Positions 6,157-14,011 of a stretch of DNA of 39,825 nucleotides are shown here, piece after piece. The position numbers were made by a program, and so were the translations under genes. The stretch spans positions 1 to 39,825 of the forward strand of contig CAYFVM010000022.1 of assembly GCA_964346725.1 (NCBI GenBank). The letters run 5' to 3'. Position 1 is the first letter of the stretch, and every line of letters starts with the position of its first letter. The DNA comes from UBA1715 sp964346725. GTDB taxonomy: Bacteria > Bacteroidota > Bacteroidia > Bacteroidales > UBA1715. The notes beneath the pieces are model-generated. The model had not been told where the DNA came from, did no database searches, and saw nothing but the letters and a program-made list of their open reading frames with translations.

Positions 6157-7326
6157 ATGAAAACAATAGCATTTATACCCGTTCGCGGAGGTAGTAAATC
6201 TATTCCACTAAAAAATATCAAATTGTTTTGTGGTAAACCATTGGTATGTTGGAATATAGAAGCATTAGAGAACTGTCCATTAATTACAGAAATAATAGTA
6301 GCTACAGATTCTGATGCAATTGAAAATACGGTTTTAGCACAGAATTATACCAAAACAAAAATATATCATCGTTCTGCAGAAAATGCTTGCGATACTGCAA
6401 GCACCGAAAGTGTAATGCTGGAATACATTAATTATGCAAAGTTGTCGGGAGATACTATTTTTATGCTTGTACAAGCTACCTCTCCTTTAACAGAAACAAA
6501 GCATTTTACAGAGGCTTTAGAAATGTATGCAAAAAAGGACTTTGATAGTATTCTAAGCTGTGTACGAAATTACCGATTTTTCTGGAATGCAGATGGCACA
6601 AGTATGAACTATGATTATAAAAATCGTCCTCGTCGTCAGAATTTTACTGGGATGCTGATGGAAAATGGCGCTTTTTATATCAACACGGTAAAAAATATCA
6701 TTTCTTCCGGCAATCGTTTGTCAGGTAAAATTGGCATGTATGAAATGCCTGAATATACCGCTACGGAAATTGATGAGCCTGATGATTGGTTTGTTTTGGA
6801 AAATCTTATGCGCAAACATGTGCTTGCCAAAAAACAAAAAAATTACAAAAGCATAAAGTTGTTCTTATGCGATGTTGACGGTACGCTAACCGATGCCGGA
6901 ATGTACTATTCAGAACATGGTGATGAGCTTAAAAAGTTTAACACTCGTGACGGAATGGGATTGCAGTTATTACAAAAGGCGGGAATTAAAGTCGGTATAG
7001 TAACGAGTGAAAACACACGCATAGTAGAAAATCGTGCAAAAAAGTTGAATGTTGATTTTTTATATCAAGGGAAACGTGATGGCGGAAAACTTGCCGTAGC
7101 ACAAGAAATATGCAACAAAATGGAGATATCTCTTGCTGAAGTTGCATATATGGGCGATGATGTAAATTGCTTCGAGTTACTTTCTTCTGTTGGTTTTCCC
7201 GCATGCCCAGCCAATGCACAAGATGAAATCAAGCAAATTCCCAATATAGAAATTATGACAACAACGGGAGGAAATGGCTGTGTACGAGAATTTGCAGATA
7301 CAATTCTACACTCCCTCTCCAAATAA
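6157..7326 (+). CDS. neuA: CMP-nonulosonate (sialic acid/KDN) synthetase fused to KdsC-like HAD phosphatase
   Basis: A two-domain enzyme of 389 residues. Residues 1 to about 225 are a cytidylyltransferase: FIPVRGGSKSIPLKN near 6-20 (nucleotide loop), VQATSPL near 105, RPRRQNFTG near 150 and ENGAFYI near 165. Residues about 232-385 are a KdsC-type HAD phosphatase with CDVDGTLTD (D239, D241), VTSEN as motif II, and GDDVNC (D334, D335). The catalytic aspartates are all present. The architecture matches vertebrate CMAS, whose HAD-like domain has lost these residues. The likely role is dephosphorylating a nonulosonate-9-phosphate and activating it as the CMP-sugar. An earlier ATG at 6145 overlaps the previous stop as ATGGTAG; the ATG at 6157 fits the usual N-terminus better. 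Which acid (Neu5Ac, KDN or another) is unknown. Confidence 0.87.
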   Translation: MKTIAFIPVRGGSKSIPLKNIKLFCGKPLVCWNIEALENCPLITEIIVATDSDAIENTVLAQNYTKTKIYHRSAENACDTASTESVMLEYINYAKLSGDTIFMLVQATSPLTETKHFTEALEMYAKKDFDSILSCVRNYRFFWNADGTSMNYDYKNRPRRQNFTGMLMENGAFYINTVKNIISSGNRLSGKIGMYEMPEYTATEIDEPDDWFVLENLMRKHVLAKKQKNYKSIKLFLCDVDGTLTDAGMYYSEHGDELKKFNTRDGMGLQLLQKAGIKVGIVTSENTRIVENRAKKLNVDFLYQGKRDGGKLAVAQEICNKMEISLAEVAYMGDDVNCFELLSSVGFPACPANAQDEIKQIPNIEIMTTTGGNGCVREFADTILHSLSK

Positions 7327-7339
7327 ATACTTTCATTCT

Positions 7340-8164
7340 ATGAGTCGTTTTCACATAATACACCACGTAAATAAATTGTTAGCCAAAACCGGATGGCAAA
7401 TAAAAAAACAGTCACAAAAATATATTTGCAACAGCAAGGGGAAAACCTTGATAAACATTGGCAGTGGCGATTGGGAATGTCCGGGATGGATAAATTTAGA
7501 TTATCCTTCGGAATGGTACAAACGCTCGCAAGAAAAATACACCATTGTCCCTTATGATATTAGAAATGATACACTTCCGTTTGAAAATGAAAGTGCCGAT
7601 GTAGCCTATTGTAGTCACGTAATTGAACACATTGAAGACAATTACATTGAAATGCTTTTTTCAGAAACGTTTCGTGTTCTTAAGAAAAATGGTGTTATTA
7701 GAATATGCTGTCCTGACGCAGATTTTCTCTATGAAGCGTCTCGCTACGCATCTGATTATTGGGATTGGAGATTAGACTGGTTCAATGATTCAAAGCAATA
7801 TGACATAGAAAAATACCAACCTCGTCCTGTAGATTTTTTGGTAAGAGAAATTGCAACGCCAAAACTCTTAGGATACAAGCATGCCATTGAACAAAAAGAT
7901 TATCTCAACGAATTCGAAGAAATGGATAAAGAGGCATTCTTTAAATTCATTACCAACGGATTAGTTTTTCGTGAAAAACACGTTAGTAACCATATCAACT
8001 ATTGGACATTTGAGAAACTGAAAACTTTTTTAAATAATGCTGGCTTTACTCTCGTTATACGGTCAAAATATAGTGGTTCTATTGTTAACGAAATGAAAAA
8101 TATGGACTACTTTGATTTAGTATATCCTAATATGAGTTTATACGTTGAAGCTGTGAAACAATAG
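7340..8164 (+). CDS. Class I SAM-dependent methyltransferase
   Basis: A 274-residue methyltransferase with a Rossmann-fold motif I, TLINIGSGDWECPGWINLD (about residues 34-52), a motif II/III region around SADVAYCSHVIEHIED (near 87-102), and LKKNGVIRICCPD (about 115-127), which resembles the post-motif of Methyltransf_11 proteins. No membrane segment is seen. The frame is open back to 7274, but that would overlap the CMP-sugar synthetase by over 50 bases. The ATG at 7340, 13 bases after its stop, is the more likely start. The position directly behind the nonulosonate genes suggests methylation of the sugar or glycan. The C-terminal 90 residues include aromatic-rich stretches that may bind the acceptor. 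The acceptor itself is not identifiable. Confidence 0.78.
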   Translation: MSRFHIIHHVNKLLAKTGWQIKKQSQKYICNSKGKTLINIGSGDWECPGWINLDYPSEWYKRSQEKYTIVPYDIRNDTLPFENESADVAYCSHVIEHIEDNYIEMLFSETFRVLKKNGVIRICCPDADFLYEASRYASDYWDWRLDWFNDSKQYDIEKYQPRPVDFLVREIATPKLLGYKHAIEQKDYLNEFEEMDKEAFFKFITNGLVFREKHVSNHINYWTFEKLKTFLNNAGFTLVIRSKYSGSIVNEMKNMDYFDLVYPNMSLYVEAVKQ

Positions 8165-8212
8165 CTTTTACAATAAAATGCCGTTACTTTGCGATAATAA
8201 ACCAAAAGAACA

Positions 8213-9280
8213 ATGGGAAGAAAACTGTTAAAAGTATATGTCATTCGCCCTATTCGGAATTTCTGTCTTTATCATATAGCGAAAGGAATTTCATATGAAC
8301 CATATATCATACCTCGAAGAATTGCAACCGCATGGCATGGATTTATTGCCGGCTGTGCATATCCGTTCATTACAAGTCTCCACAGAACTATAGAAAAAAA
8401 CCTTGCAATTGCCTACGGAGAAGGAACGTACACCAAGGCAGAAGCGTACCGTTTCGGTAAAAAGCTCATGGTGCTCTTGGTGAGTTGCCTCAACGATTAT
8501 ATTTGGCTTTCGCATAAAAAGACACGAGAGGAATTCTCTAAATATTTCACCTTTGAAGGTGAAGAACATCTTGCTGAAGCGTATAAACGTGGCAAAGGCG
8601 TCATTTGTATGGTGCCCCACACCTGCGGATGGGAATTTTCGGCCATTATGCCACCCGTTATGGGATACGAAACGTCGGCCGTGAGCAGCAAACTGCGCAA
8701 TCCCGGGCTTAACCGATTTATCATTGAATTGCGCGAATCACGTGGTATGAAAAATATTTCACGTGAGAATTCTCAAGGCATGAAAAACCTTTCGGTAAAA
8801 GAACGTTGTTACGACAAACTTACAGAGGCGTTGCGAAAAGGCGAATGTTTGATAATCATGATTGACCAAGATAGTACAAACATCAAAGGAGAATTTTTAA
8901 AATTCTTTGGACACACCGCCTACTCTCCACTTGGAGTTGCGCGTCTTGCTCTTGATACTGAAGCTGCAATAGTTCCAATGCTCACTATCAGAAAAGATGA
9001 TGGCACGTATGTGTTCAAAATGTTACCGGAAGTCCCCATGGAAATTACTAACGACAGAGAACATGACATTATCCATAATAGCCAGATACATAATGACGTA
9101 ATGGAATCGATTGTTCGCCAATATCCTGACCAATGGCTTTGGTTTCACAAAAGATGGCATACCACTCCCGAAATTCTGGCTTTTCACTTAAAAGTTCGTG
9201 CCGATGAACGAGAAATTGCTCGTCAACGGGAACTAAAAGAACAAGAAAAAAGAGAACGCAAACAGGGGAAAAAACATTGA
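8213..9280 (+). CDS. LpxL/HtrB-family lipid A acyltransferase
   Basis: An inner-membrane late acyltransferase that transfers a secondary acyl chain to lipid A on the cytoplasmic side. The 355-residue protein has the family HX4E catalytic motif in HTCGWEF (H136, E141), an IMIDQDS segment near 225, a GVARLALDT stretch near 245 and the C-terminal WLWFHKRW motif near 308. The C-terminus ends in a highly charged helix of about 30 residues (REIARQRELKEQEKRERKQG), longer than in enterobacterial LpxL. It is followed after 16 bases by gldB. A poor TAnnTTTG match lies upstream, so it may have its own promoter. Acyl and acceptor specificity (LpxL or LpxM type) cannot be told from the sequence. Confidence 0.88.
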   Translation: MGRKLLKVYVIRPIRNFCLYHIAKGISYEPYIIPRRIATAWHGFIAGCAYPFITSLHRTIEKNLAIAYGEGTYTKAEAYRFGKKLMVLLVSCLNDYIWLSHKKTREEFSKYFTFEGEEHLAEAYKRGKGVICMVPHTCGWEFSAIMPPVMGYETSAVSSKLRNPGLNRFIIELRESRGMKNISRENSQGMKNLSVKERCYDKLTEALRKGECLIIMIDQDSTNIKGEFLKFFGHTAYSPLGVARLALDTEAAIVPMLTIRKDDGTYVFKMLPEVPMEITNDREHDIIHNSQIHNDVMESIVRQYPDQWLWFHKRWHTTPEILAFHLKVRADEREIARQRELKEQEKRERKQGKKH

Positions 9281-9296
9281 TAATTCACACGCAATT

Positions 9297-10346
9297 ATGA
9301 AAATCAAAACAATCATCGCCATATTTTGTACACTAATAGCTTTTACTTCGTGTAACAAAAATCCGTATCACAAAGACGTTTCTGATATTACGGTAGATTT
9401 GTCTATTGAACCATTTTATCTTGATGTTCAAAATCTTGGACTAAATCCAACGCCGGAGAATATAGAAAAAATGCAAACCAAGTACGGAACATTCTTGAAC
9501 ATATTCCTTGCCGATTTGCAAAGAAATAGCATATTTGCGAACCAAACCGACACCGCAAAAACATCAGTGATTACCAAATTTGTACAAGATGAATGGACGC
9601 AAGAATTGTACAAAATTAGCGACAGCACGTACAAAGCAAACGAAGACATGCTCACAAAAAAAATAGAGAATGCCTTTCAGTACTACAAATATTATTTTCC
9701 AAACAAAGATGTTCCGAAACTCTACACCTTTATTACCGGTGTAAATTACTCTATGGCAATCGATTCCAATATTATAGCCATTGGCATTGATAAATATCTT
9801 GGTCCTGACTGCCGTATATACCAATCGATGAACATTGAATCGTACATCAAACGGAATTTGTATGTAGAGAAACTTCCTGCCGACTTGATGCGCGCTCTTG
9901 CAGAAAACACATTTCCAAACTCATTTGACGAAAATTATCTTTTGGCAAACATGATTCAATGTGGTAGATATCAGTATTTTATGAGATGCATGTTGCCCGA
10001 TAAACCCGACACGGTACTTTGGGGCTATACCGGAAAACAACTTGAATTTTGTAAAAAATCTGAAGGTGAATTTTGGAAATACCTTATCAACACGAAAGAA
10101 AAAAACACGCAAACATCAGGAAATATTCTCTTCAGCACCGATTACATGCTTCAAAAGCGATTCCTTGATGATGGTCCGTTTACCACTGTTTTTTCTAAAG
10201 AATCTCCTGCACGCATAGGGCAATGGATTGGGTTTAAAATAGTAGAATCGTTTATGCAAAATAATCCTGATGTGACTCTCAATGATTTGTTTTCAATTAC
10301 GTCATCAAAAGAAATTATGAGCAAGGCGAGATATAATCCCAAATAA
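9297..10346 (+). CDS. gldB: Gliding motility-associated lipoprotein GldB
   Basis: A 349-residue lipoprotein of the GldB family, which in Flavobacterium johnsoniae is needed for gliding and is widely kept in Bacteroidota. The N-terminus is a signal peptide with a lipobox ending in FTSC (Cys about residue 20). The body shows family features: a DVSDITVDLSIEPF start to the mature domain, LKLYTF/ITGV-type segments in the middle, and a C-terminal SPARIGQWIGFKIVESFM (about residues 303-320) followed by NPDVTLNDLF, the best conserved GldB stretch. It lies 16 bases downstream of the lipid A acyltransferase gene, so the two are probably co-transcribed. Many non-gliding Bacteroidales carry GldB, so its presence does not prove motility. 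Its molecular role is unclear. Confidence 0.86.
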   Translation: MKIKTIIAIFCTLIAFTSCNKNPYHKDVSDITVDLSIEPFYLDVQNLGLNPTPENIEKMQTKYGTFLNIFLADLQRNSIFANQTDTAKTSVITKFVQDEWTQELYKISDSTYKANEDMLTKKIENAFQYYKYYFPNKDVPKLYTFITGVNYSMAIDSNIIAIGIDKYLGPDCRIYQSMNIESYIKRNLYVEKLPADLMRALAENTFPNSFDENYLLANMIQCGRYQYFMRCMLPDKPDTVLWGYTGKQLEFCKKSEGEFWKYLINTKEKNTQTSGNILFSTDYMLQKRFLDDGPFTTVFSKESPARIGQWIGFKIVESFMQNNPDVTLNDLFSITSSKEIMSKARYNPK

Positions 10347-10361
10347 TTCAATAGAAATCAA

Positions 10362-10369
10362 TATATTTG
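10362..10369 (+). promoter_or_regulatory. -7 promoter element of the mannose-1-phosphate guanylyltransferase gene
   Basis: TATATTTG matches TAnnTTTG and ends 21 bases before the ATG at 10391. The in-frame ATG at 10367 lies inside this element and is therefore unlikely to be the start. Confidence 0.55.
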
Positions 10370-10390
10370 TTTATTCTTAAAAAAAATACT

Positions 10391-11461
10391 ATGAATAGTA
10401 ATAATTTTTGCGTTATAATGGCAGGTGGTATAGGAAGTCGTTTTTGGCCTCTTAGTACATCTGCTACACCGAAACAGTTTTTGGACATATTGGGTATAGG
10501 AAAAACCTTGTTGCAACTTACTTATGAGAGAATGGTGAAAATCTGTCCACCTGAAAATTTCTACGTTGTAACCAATGCACAATATGAAAAAACGGTATTG
10601 CAACAATTGCCAGAACTCTATCCATATCAAATATTGAAAGAGCCATTGCGCAAAAATACCGCTCCGTGTATTGCCTACGGTAACCACGAAATTCGCAAAC
10701 GCTCTCAAAACGCAAATATTATAGTTACTCCTTCTGACCATTTGATTCTCAACGAGGATGAATTTTTGAATACCGTAAAAGCCGGATGGAAATTTACTGA
10801 GAAAGAACAAGCTCTGCTTACTTTGGGAATAAAACCAACACGTCCCGACACCGGTTATGGCTATATTCAACTTCGCGAAGAAGTCCAAGAAATTGATTCT
10901 CACAAAATCAATAAGGTGAAAACCTTTACCGAGAAACCGGAATTGGAAATGGCAAAAGTATTTCTAAATAGTGGCGATTTCTTCTGGAACTCAGGTATAT
11001 TTATGTGGTCGTTGAAATCTATTGACCATGCTTTCAAAACATATTTGCCTAAAGTATTCGAACTCTTTGAAGCAAATTCCAAAGTTTTCATACTTGATGA
11101 TATTTATTCAAAATGTCCTAACATTTCTATTGACTACGGAATTATGGAAAAGGCGGACAATGTGTTTGTGTTGCAGTCAAATTTTGGTTGGAGCGACCTT
11201 GGAACATGGGGTGCACTCTATGAAAATGCCGAAAAAGATGAACAACAAAATGCTGTTATAGGCGAAAACGTTATGACCTACAGCACCAAGAATTGCATGA
11301 TTTCTATACCAAATAAGAAATTGGCTGTTATTGACGGTCTTGAAGAATTTATTGTCGTTGACTCAGCCGACAGATTGCTTATCTGTAAACGTGAAGAAGA
11401 ACAAAAAATTCGTCAATTCGTTAATGATATAAAATTCAAAAAAGGTGATTCATACTTATAG
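10391..11461 (+). CDS. manC: Mannose-1-phosphate guanylyltransferase
   Basis: Makes GDP-mannose from mannose-1-phosphate and GTP for surface polysaccharides and glycoprotein glycans. The 356-residue protein is the single-domain form without a fused phosphomannose isomerase. The nucleotide-binding loop VIMAGGIGSRFWPLS lies at about residues 8-22 with PKQFLD after it. KNTAP near 90, TPSDH near 115, KPTRPDTGYGYI near 145, FTEKPE near 185 and WNSGIFMW near 205 are all family signatures. The start at 10391 gives the usual short lead before the glycine loop; an ATG at 10367 falls inside the promoter. The next gene starts at a GTG inside the last codons of this one, so the two are translationally coupled or at least co-transcribed. 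Confidence 0.93.
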   Translation: MNSNNFCVIMAGGIGSRFWPLSTSATPKQFLDILGIGKTLLQLTYERMVKICPPENFYVVTNAQYEKTVLQQLPELYPYQILKEPLRKNTAPCIAYGNHEIRKRSQNANIIVTPSDHLILNEDEFLNTVKAGWKFTEKEQALLTLGIKPTRPDTGYGYIQLREEVQEIDSHKINKVKTFTEKPELEMAKVFLNSGDFFWNSGIFMWSLKSIDHAFKTYLPKVFELFEANSKVFILDDIYSKCPNISIDYGIMEKADNVFVLQSNFGWSDLGTWGALYENAEKDEQQNAVIGENVMTYSTKNCMISIPNKKLAVIDGLEEFIVVDSADRLLICKREEEQKIRQFVNDIKFKKGDSYL

Positions 11462-13796
11462 AATTGGTATAACTCTTCTATGTATAACATTGCTGACAAT
11501 TGCGCACACAAGCGCACAGGAATTTGAATTAAAAAAAGGCAATGCCACATTTGAGATTCAAGGGACGGAAGTCCCTGAATCTATTATGTCTGTAGTTTCC
11601 TATAGCGCAAGCGTTTGGTCAAACTATATCACTACTACAACACCAATTCGCGTGTCTGTTTCATGGCAAGAATTAAAATCAAATGTCAACGCCTACGCCA
11701 AACCAACCAATTACTACGCTATTAATGGGATTTATTACCCTTGTGCCTTAGCCGAGAAAATTCAAGGGAAAAATCTAAACGGCTCCCTTGCCGATATTGA
11801 AGTTGTCATTAACAAGAATATCATTTGGCACTTAGACACTCAAACTGCACCTGCAGAAGGAGTTTACGACTTAGCAACAACGCTTATTCACGAGTTTGCC
11901 CACGGCTTAGGTCTCATTGGAAATATTACATCAGACTGCTTGGACAACTCTAATTTCCCAACTCCGGCCATTTGCGATATGTTTGTTTGCGACTCTGCTG
12001 TAAAACCGATTATCTATAAAAACGGTAACTCCTACTCTATTAAAAGCGAACTACTTACCTCTCAAAAATTATATTGGGGCGGTAAATTTGCCAAAGCATA
12101 TTGCGGAGAATACCTTAGCCTGTATGCTCCAAGCAATTTCAATAGTGGCTCTACCGCATATCACGTTGACGAAACAAGCTATCCACAAGGAAGCGGGCGC
12201 GAATTGATGTCGCCGGTTCTTCGCTCGTCAGAAATAATTCACACGCCTGATGTTGTGACAATCGCGATGCTTGCCGACCTTGGTTGGACAGACTACTTTA
12301 TCAGCACTGACGCGTTGAAAAATTCTACCGACGTTTCTGCCGACATGCCTCTCGCCTACCAAATCAAAGACACGCTATTTACAGCCGAAAAGCAAAAAGT
12401 GCTCTATTCTTTTGATGGAGGAAATCATTTCTCAGAATTGACTCCAACTATCACCGCAAACGAGGAATATAACGACCTTACAGCCACGTTCCCTGCTCTA
12501 GCCTTTGACCACACTATTTCATACGCAATACAAGTTGTAACTACGCTCGATGACACAATTGTGCTACCGCAAACGTATCCAACTGCATTGTATTCGGTTT
12601 TTGTAGGAAACGATACGGAGAAACCGACCATCACGCACACGCCAATTACAAGCACAACAACGAACAACATTGACATTGAGGTACACGCAACCATATCTGA
12701 TAATTTTGAAATAGATTCTGCGTATGCTCTCTATTTTGTTGAATCAAACGGCACTACCATTATTGACACAACTTGTGCGAAATTTACGATTGTAGCCGAC
12801 GAAGCAATAGCAACTCTTATTCTCAGCAGTGTAAACTACTTGTATAGAGAAGGTGACGTTGTATCCTACAATATTTTTGCCGTTGATAAATCAGGTAATA
12901 CAACCAACTTTTTTGGTGATGTATTTCACTCTTTCGCATTTGAAGAACCTCAGGACCCTATCAGATATTTCATTACCGATTTTGAGTCAGACACGATTGT
13001 GAATTACTTTACCCTTGACAAATTTTCAATACAAGTAGAATACGGTTTTTCAAACGTAGCACTCCACTCCTCTCATCAGTATGAGAACACTGGCATTGAC
13101 GGGAAATACAATCAATATATTGCAACTCTTAAAAAACCGATTATTATCGCCTCTAACCCAGCGACAATGACATTTGACGAAGTTGTTTTGGTAGAACCGG
13201 GCAAAGCAGGCATTGAATTTGGTTCGTTCGGATTTTGGGATTTTGTTGTGGTGGAAGCATCAAAAGATCTCTATAGCGATACTTGGTATGTTCTTGGCAA
13301 AAAAGGCTGGGATTCACAACTATTTTCAGATTGGGGTACTCGTTACTATTCTTCAATACAAACTGATGGCGACAATAAAAATAGCTATGCTGTTGGTGAT
13401 TCCACTTTGTACAAATCGCACACTATCAACTTGCTTGAAAATAAATATTTCAGGACCGGCGATACGGTTTTTGTGAGATTTAGACTTCAAGCAGATGCAA
13501 CAAACTTCGGCTGGGGCTGGGCAATTGACAACTTGAAAATTCAAGAACGAGTTAGCGTGCAAATTCCGCTCTGCGCAGCCAATAACACAAACGTGTATCC
13601 AAACCCGTGCAGAGATATTTTATATTGCGCCAAGAGCGATATAAAAACAATAACAATTATAGACAACACCGGAACGGTTGTATTGAAAACGAACGAGTCA
13701 CCAGTGAATGTTTCTTGCCTCTCCAAAGGAGTTTACTCTATTGTGCTGGAAGATAATTCCGGTAGTAAGACAATCAAAAGATTTGTAAAACTGTAA
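11445..13796 (+). CDS. T9SS-secreted zinc metalloprotease with HEFAHGLGL motif
   Basis: A secreted protease of 783 residues. It has a signal peptide (about 1-24, ending HTSA), a protease domain with HEFAHGLGL at 149-157, and a C-terminal type A sorting domain (about 715-783: VYPNPCRDIL, then VYSIVLEDNSGSKTIKRFVKL) that directs export through T9SS. The usual third metzincin ligand position is Gly159. A later YHVDE (H240) followed by ELMSP (M255) could supply the third ligand and Met-turn, as in leishmanolysin-like M8 peptidases. Ig-like segments (about 310-490) and a jellyroll-like domain (about 500-700) follow. The start is a GTG that overlaps the 3' end of the guanylyltransferase gene by 17 bases; no ATG in frame would keep the signal peptide. 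Substrate unknown. Confidence 0.83.
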   Translation: MIHTYRIGITLLCITLLTIAHTSAQEFELKKGNATFEIQGTEVPESIMSVVSYSASVWSNYITTTTPIRVSVSWQELKSNVNAYAKPTNYYAINGIYYPCALAEKIQGKNLNGSLADIEVVINKNIIWHLDTQTAPAEGVYDLATTLIHEFAHGLGLIGNITSDCLDNSNFPTPAICDMFVCDSAVKPIIYKNGNSYSIKSELLTSQKLYWGGKFAKAYCGEYLSLYAPSNFNSGSTAYHVDETSYPQGSGRELMSPVLRSSEIIHTPDVVTIAMLADLGWTDYFISTDALKNSTDVSADMPLAYQIKDTLFTAEKQKVLYSFDGGNHFSELTPTITANEEYNDLTATFPALAFDHTISYAIQVVTTLDDTIVLPQTYPTALYSVFVGNDTEKPTITHTPITSTTTNNIDIEVHATISDNFEIDSAYALYFVESNGTTIIDTTCAKFTIVADEAIATLILSSVNYLYREGDVVSYNIFAVDKSGNTTNFFGDVFHSFAFEEPQDPIRYFITDFESDTIVNYFTLDKFSIQVEYGFSNVALHSSHQYENTGIDGKYNQYIATLKKPIIIASNPATMTFDEVVLVEPGKAGIEFGSFGFWDFVVVEASKDLYSDTWYVLGKKGWDSQLFSDWGTRYYSSIQTDGDNKNSYAVGDSTLYKSHTINLLENKYFRTGDTVFVRFRLQADATNFGWGWAIDNLKIQERVSVQIPLCAANNTNVYPNPCRDILYCAKSDIKTITIIDNTGTVVLKTNESPVNVSCLSKGVYSIVLEDNSGSKTIKRFVKL

Positions 13797-13828
13797 AGTG
13801 TAAAACTTTACAAGGAGTATAAAAACAA

Positions 13829-13860
13829 AAAAGGAAAACCAATTGTTTGATTTTCCTTTT
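13829..13860 (-). terminator. Terminator of tRNA-Met, possibly bidirectional
   Basis: A ten-base stem (13829-13838 with 13851-13860) is followed on the minus strand by a run of Ts interrupted by one G. It also lies 33 bases after the stop of the plus-strand metalloprotease and may end both transcripts. Confidence 0.8.
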
Positions 13861-13865
13861 CTTAG

Positions 13866-13938
13866 TAGCGGGAGCCAGACTCGAACTGACGACCTTTAGG
13901 TTATGAGCCTAACGAGCTACCAACTGCTCTATCCCGCG
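13866..13938 (-). tRNA. tRNA-Met (anticodon CAT)
   Basis: The 73-base gene has D-stem GAGC/GCTC, anticodon arm TTAGG-CTCATAA-CCTAA with anticodon CAT, and T-arm GTCAG-TTCGAGT-CTGGC. Discriminator A; no CCA encoded. The D-loop and anticodon stem look like an elongator. The first acceptor position is C opposite T, a mismatch more typical of initiators, while pairs 2-7 are intact. Confidence 0.93.
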
Positions 13939-13967
13939 ATATATCGTATTTTGATTTTTTCGTTGTG

Positions 13968-13997
13968 CAAATGTACTAAATATTACGGGAAAGTCAA
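13968..13997 (-). promoter_or_regulatory. Promoter of tRNA-Met
   Basis: On the minus strand TTG (13997-13995) and TACATTTG (13975-13968) are separated by 19 bases, fitting the Bacteroidota -33/-7 promoter. The tRNA starts 29 bases downstream. Confidence 0.6.
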
Positions 13998-14011
13998 GAC
14001 TTTTCCGATAT
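13990..14011 (-). terminator. Possible terminator of the SUMF1/WG-repeat operon
   Basis: Between the SUMF1-fold gene and tRNA-Met is an inverted repeat in which CGG(G)AAAGTC-type arms flank a very short loop (about 13986-14007). The following run (TAATATTT) is not a strong T-tract, so read-through into tRNA-Met is possible. Confidence 0.35.

Noticed and set aside
7274..7339. Upstream ATG extending the methyltransferase by 22 residues
   Set aside because: It would overlap the CMP-sugar synthetase gene by over 50 bases; the added residues do not look like part of the methyltransferase fold.
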